64,000 nt of DNA from positions 868,001 through 932,000 of the forward strand of contig CAXYMM010000001.1 of the NCBI GenBank assembly GCA_964289745.1. Direction: 5' to 3'. Numbering within the stretch: position 1 is the stretch's first letter; every line of letters starts with the position of its first letter. The notes under the pieces are model-generated. The model saw nothing but the letters and a program-made list of their open reading frames with translations, was not told the origin of the DNA and did no database searches. This stretch comes from Ekhidna sp964289745. GTDB lineage: Bacteria; Bacteroidota; Bacteroidia; Cytophagales; Cyclobacteriaceae. The position numbers and the translations under genes are program-made. Below are positions 63,056 to 64,000 of the stretch, piece by piece.

Positions 63056-64000
63056 ATGATAAAAAAAGATTTAACACCAAAGCAAATAGTGGCAGAGCTA
63101 GATAAATACATAATTGGTCAGAACAATGCAAAGCGTAATGTGGCCATTTCGCTTCGAAACAGGTGGAGAAGGATGAATGTGAAGGAGGAAATTCAAGGAG
63201 AAATTGTACCCAATAATATCCTGCTTATCGGGTCTACAGGTGTGGGCAAAACTGAAATAGCAAGAAGGCTAGCTAAGATTGCAGACGCACCTTTCACAAA
63301 AGTGGAGGCATCAAAATTCACCGAAGTAGGATATGTAGGAAGAGATGTTGAAAGCATGGTTAGAGACCTGGTAGAGCAGGCTGTCAACATGGTAAAGGTA
63401 GCCAAGAAAGAAGAGGTAAAAGAAAAAGCCGCCGAAGTAGTAGAGGGCATTATTTTAGATGCATTGATCCCACCATTGAAGAGTTCCAAAAACACATATG
63501 CTACGCAAATTAGTAGTGATGAACCTGAAGGTGAGGTAGAGCTAAACCAACAAACCAGAGCTCGGTTTTTAGAGAAAATCAGAAATGGAGAGTTAGATGA
63601 TAGAAAAATAGAAGTTGACATTACGCACAACTCGATTGGAAATGTCGGTATGATAGGTGGTGGCATGGATGAAACCTCAATGATTAACCTTCAGGAAATG
63701 ATTGGTAACATGATGCCAAAGAAGAAAAAGAAAAGAAAAGTAACCATCGCTGAAGCTAGAAAAATTTTACTTGAAGAGGAATCATCAAAGATGATTGATA
63801 TGGATGAAGTTAAAAATGAAGCGATCTTTAAAGCAGAAAATACAGGGATCATTTTCATCGATGAAATAGACAAAATAGCCAAGGGAGAAAGTAGCAAAGG
63901 CTCTGATGTAAGCCGAGAAGGAGTTCAAAAAGACCTGCTCCCCATTGTTGAGGGAAGCGCAGTGAATACAAAATATGGAATTATCAATACAGACCATGTT
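63056..64000 (+). CDS. hslU: HslU ATPase subunit of the HslUV protease (cut by window edge)
   Basis: The first 315 codons of HslU: LTPKQIVAELDKYIIGQNNAK at the start (in part), Walker A LLIGSTGVGKTEIARRLAK near residue 56, FTKVEASKFTEVGYVGRDVE near 82, the intermediate domain (about 110-240, including VDITHNSIGNVGMIGGG), and Walker B GIIFIDEIDKIAKG near 262. HslU unfolds substrates for the HslV peptidase. hslV is not seen upstream, so it lies elsewhere or downstream. Three bases separate it from the porQ stop. Confidence 0.95.
   Translation, partial: MIKKDLTPKQIVAELDKYIIGQNNAKRNVAISLRNRWRRMNVKEEIQGEIVPNNILLIGSTGVGKTEIARRLAKIADAPFTKVEASKFTEVGYVGRDVESMVRDLVEQAVNMVKVAKKEEVKEKAAEVVEGIILDALIPPLKSSKNTYATQISSDEPEGEVELNQQTRARFLEKIRNGELDDRKIEVDITHNSIGNVGMIGGGMDETSMINLQEMIGNMMPKKKKKRKVTIAEARKILLEEESSKMIDMDEVKNEAIFKAENTGIIFIDEIDKIAKGESSKGSDVSREGVQKDLLPIVEGSAVNTKYGIINTDHV

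Noticed and set aside
1..64000. CRISPR arrays, prophage, integrase or conjugation genes, rRNA operons
   Set aside because: None seen; apart from the IS3 relic the window is ordinary chromosomal backbone.

Overview
The window is typical chromosomal DNA of a Bacteroidota bacterium, most likely a marine or gliding member of the order Cytophagales. The reasons are an AT-rich sequence, TAnnTTTG-type -7 promoter boxes, a type IX secretion component (PorQ), WD40/OmpA envelope proteins, DUF-only families largely restricted to Bacteroidota (DUF4783, DUF6702, DUF4105/Lnb, DUF5117/5118 metalloproteases), and a pheA / aminotransferase / DAHP synthase-chorismate mutase cluster. Genus and species cannot be fixed from the sequence alone. 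No phage, plasmid, CRISPR array or intact insertion sequence was seen.

Layout. 1-7.6 kb: the N-terminus of a 2-oxoacid dehydrogenase E1, a decayed radical SAM gene, an Lnb-like DUF4105 membrane protein, small lipoproteins, and a HupE / M1 peptidase / DUF6702 group. 7.7-15.4 kb: a secreted zinc metalloprotease, then an aromatic amino acid operon (pheA, aminotransferase, aroG-CM) preceded by what reads as a Phe/Tyr leader-peptide attenuator, then a prenyl transferase, yaaA and a tRNA-Pro with the unusual anticodon AGG. 15.6-28.6 kb: housekeeping genes (recX, nadC, gpmI, ribH, M20 amidohydrolase, cation/proton antiporter, glyS, dgt) with two decayed loci (a frameshifted small membrane protein and an IS3 transposase relic). 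28.7-35.5 kb: RND exporter, ileS, lspA and a decayed small acidic gene.

35.9-41.0 kb: a tightly packed minus-strand operon coding for an FAD/NAD oxidoreductase, a polytopic NosR/NapH-like [4Fe-4S] protein, a Big-2/DM13 lipoprotein and an outer-membrane barrel. It looks like an uncharacterised electron-export module and is the best candidate in the window for a new system. 41.2-47.0 kb: a complete vitamin B12 uptake locus (btuF-btuC-btuD divergent from a cobalamin riboswitch, btuB and a Dph6-like PP-loop ATPase). 47.4-53.2 kb: a Lon-N protein, nuoABCD ending in a 13-codon stub where the next nuo gene would start, and dnaA. 53.2-64 kb: an HtrA protease, dxr-rseP, a PorE-like OmpA protein, lon, porQ and the start of hslU. 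Protein quality control and envelope maintenance dominate this end.

Coordinates of start codons were chosen by inspection (homology, signal peptides, gene overlaps); family calls come from recognised motifs, not database searches.
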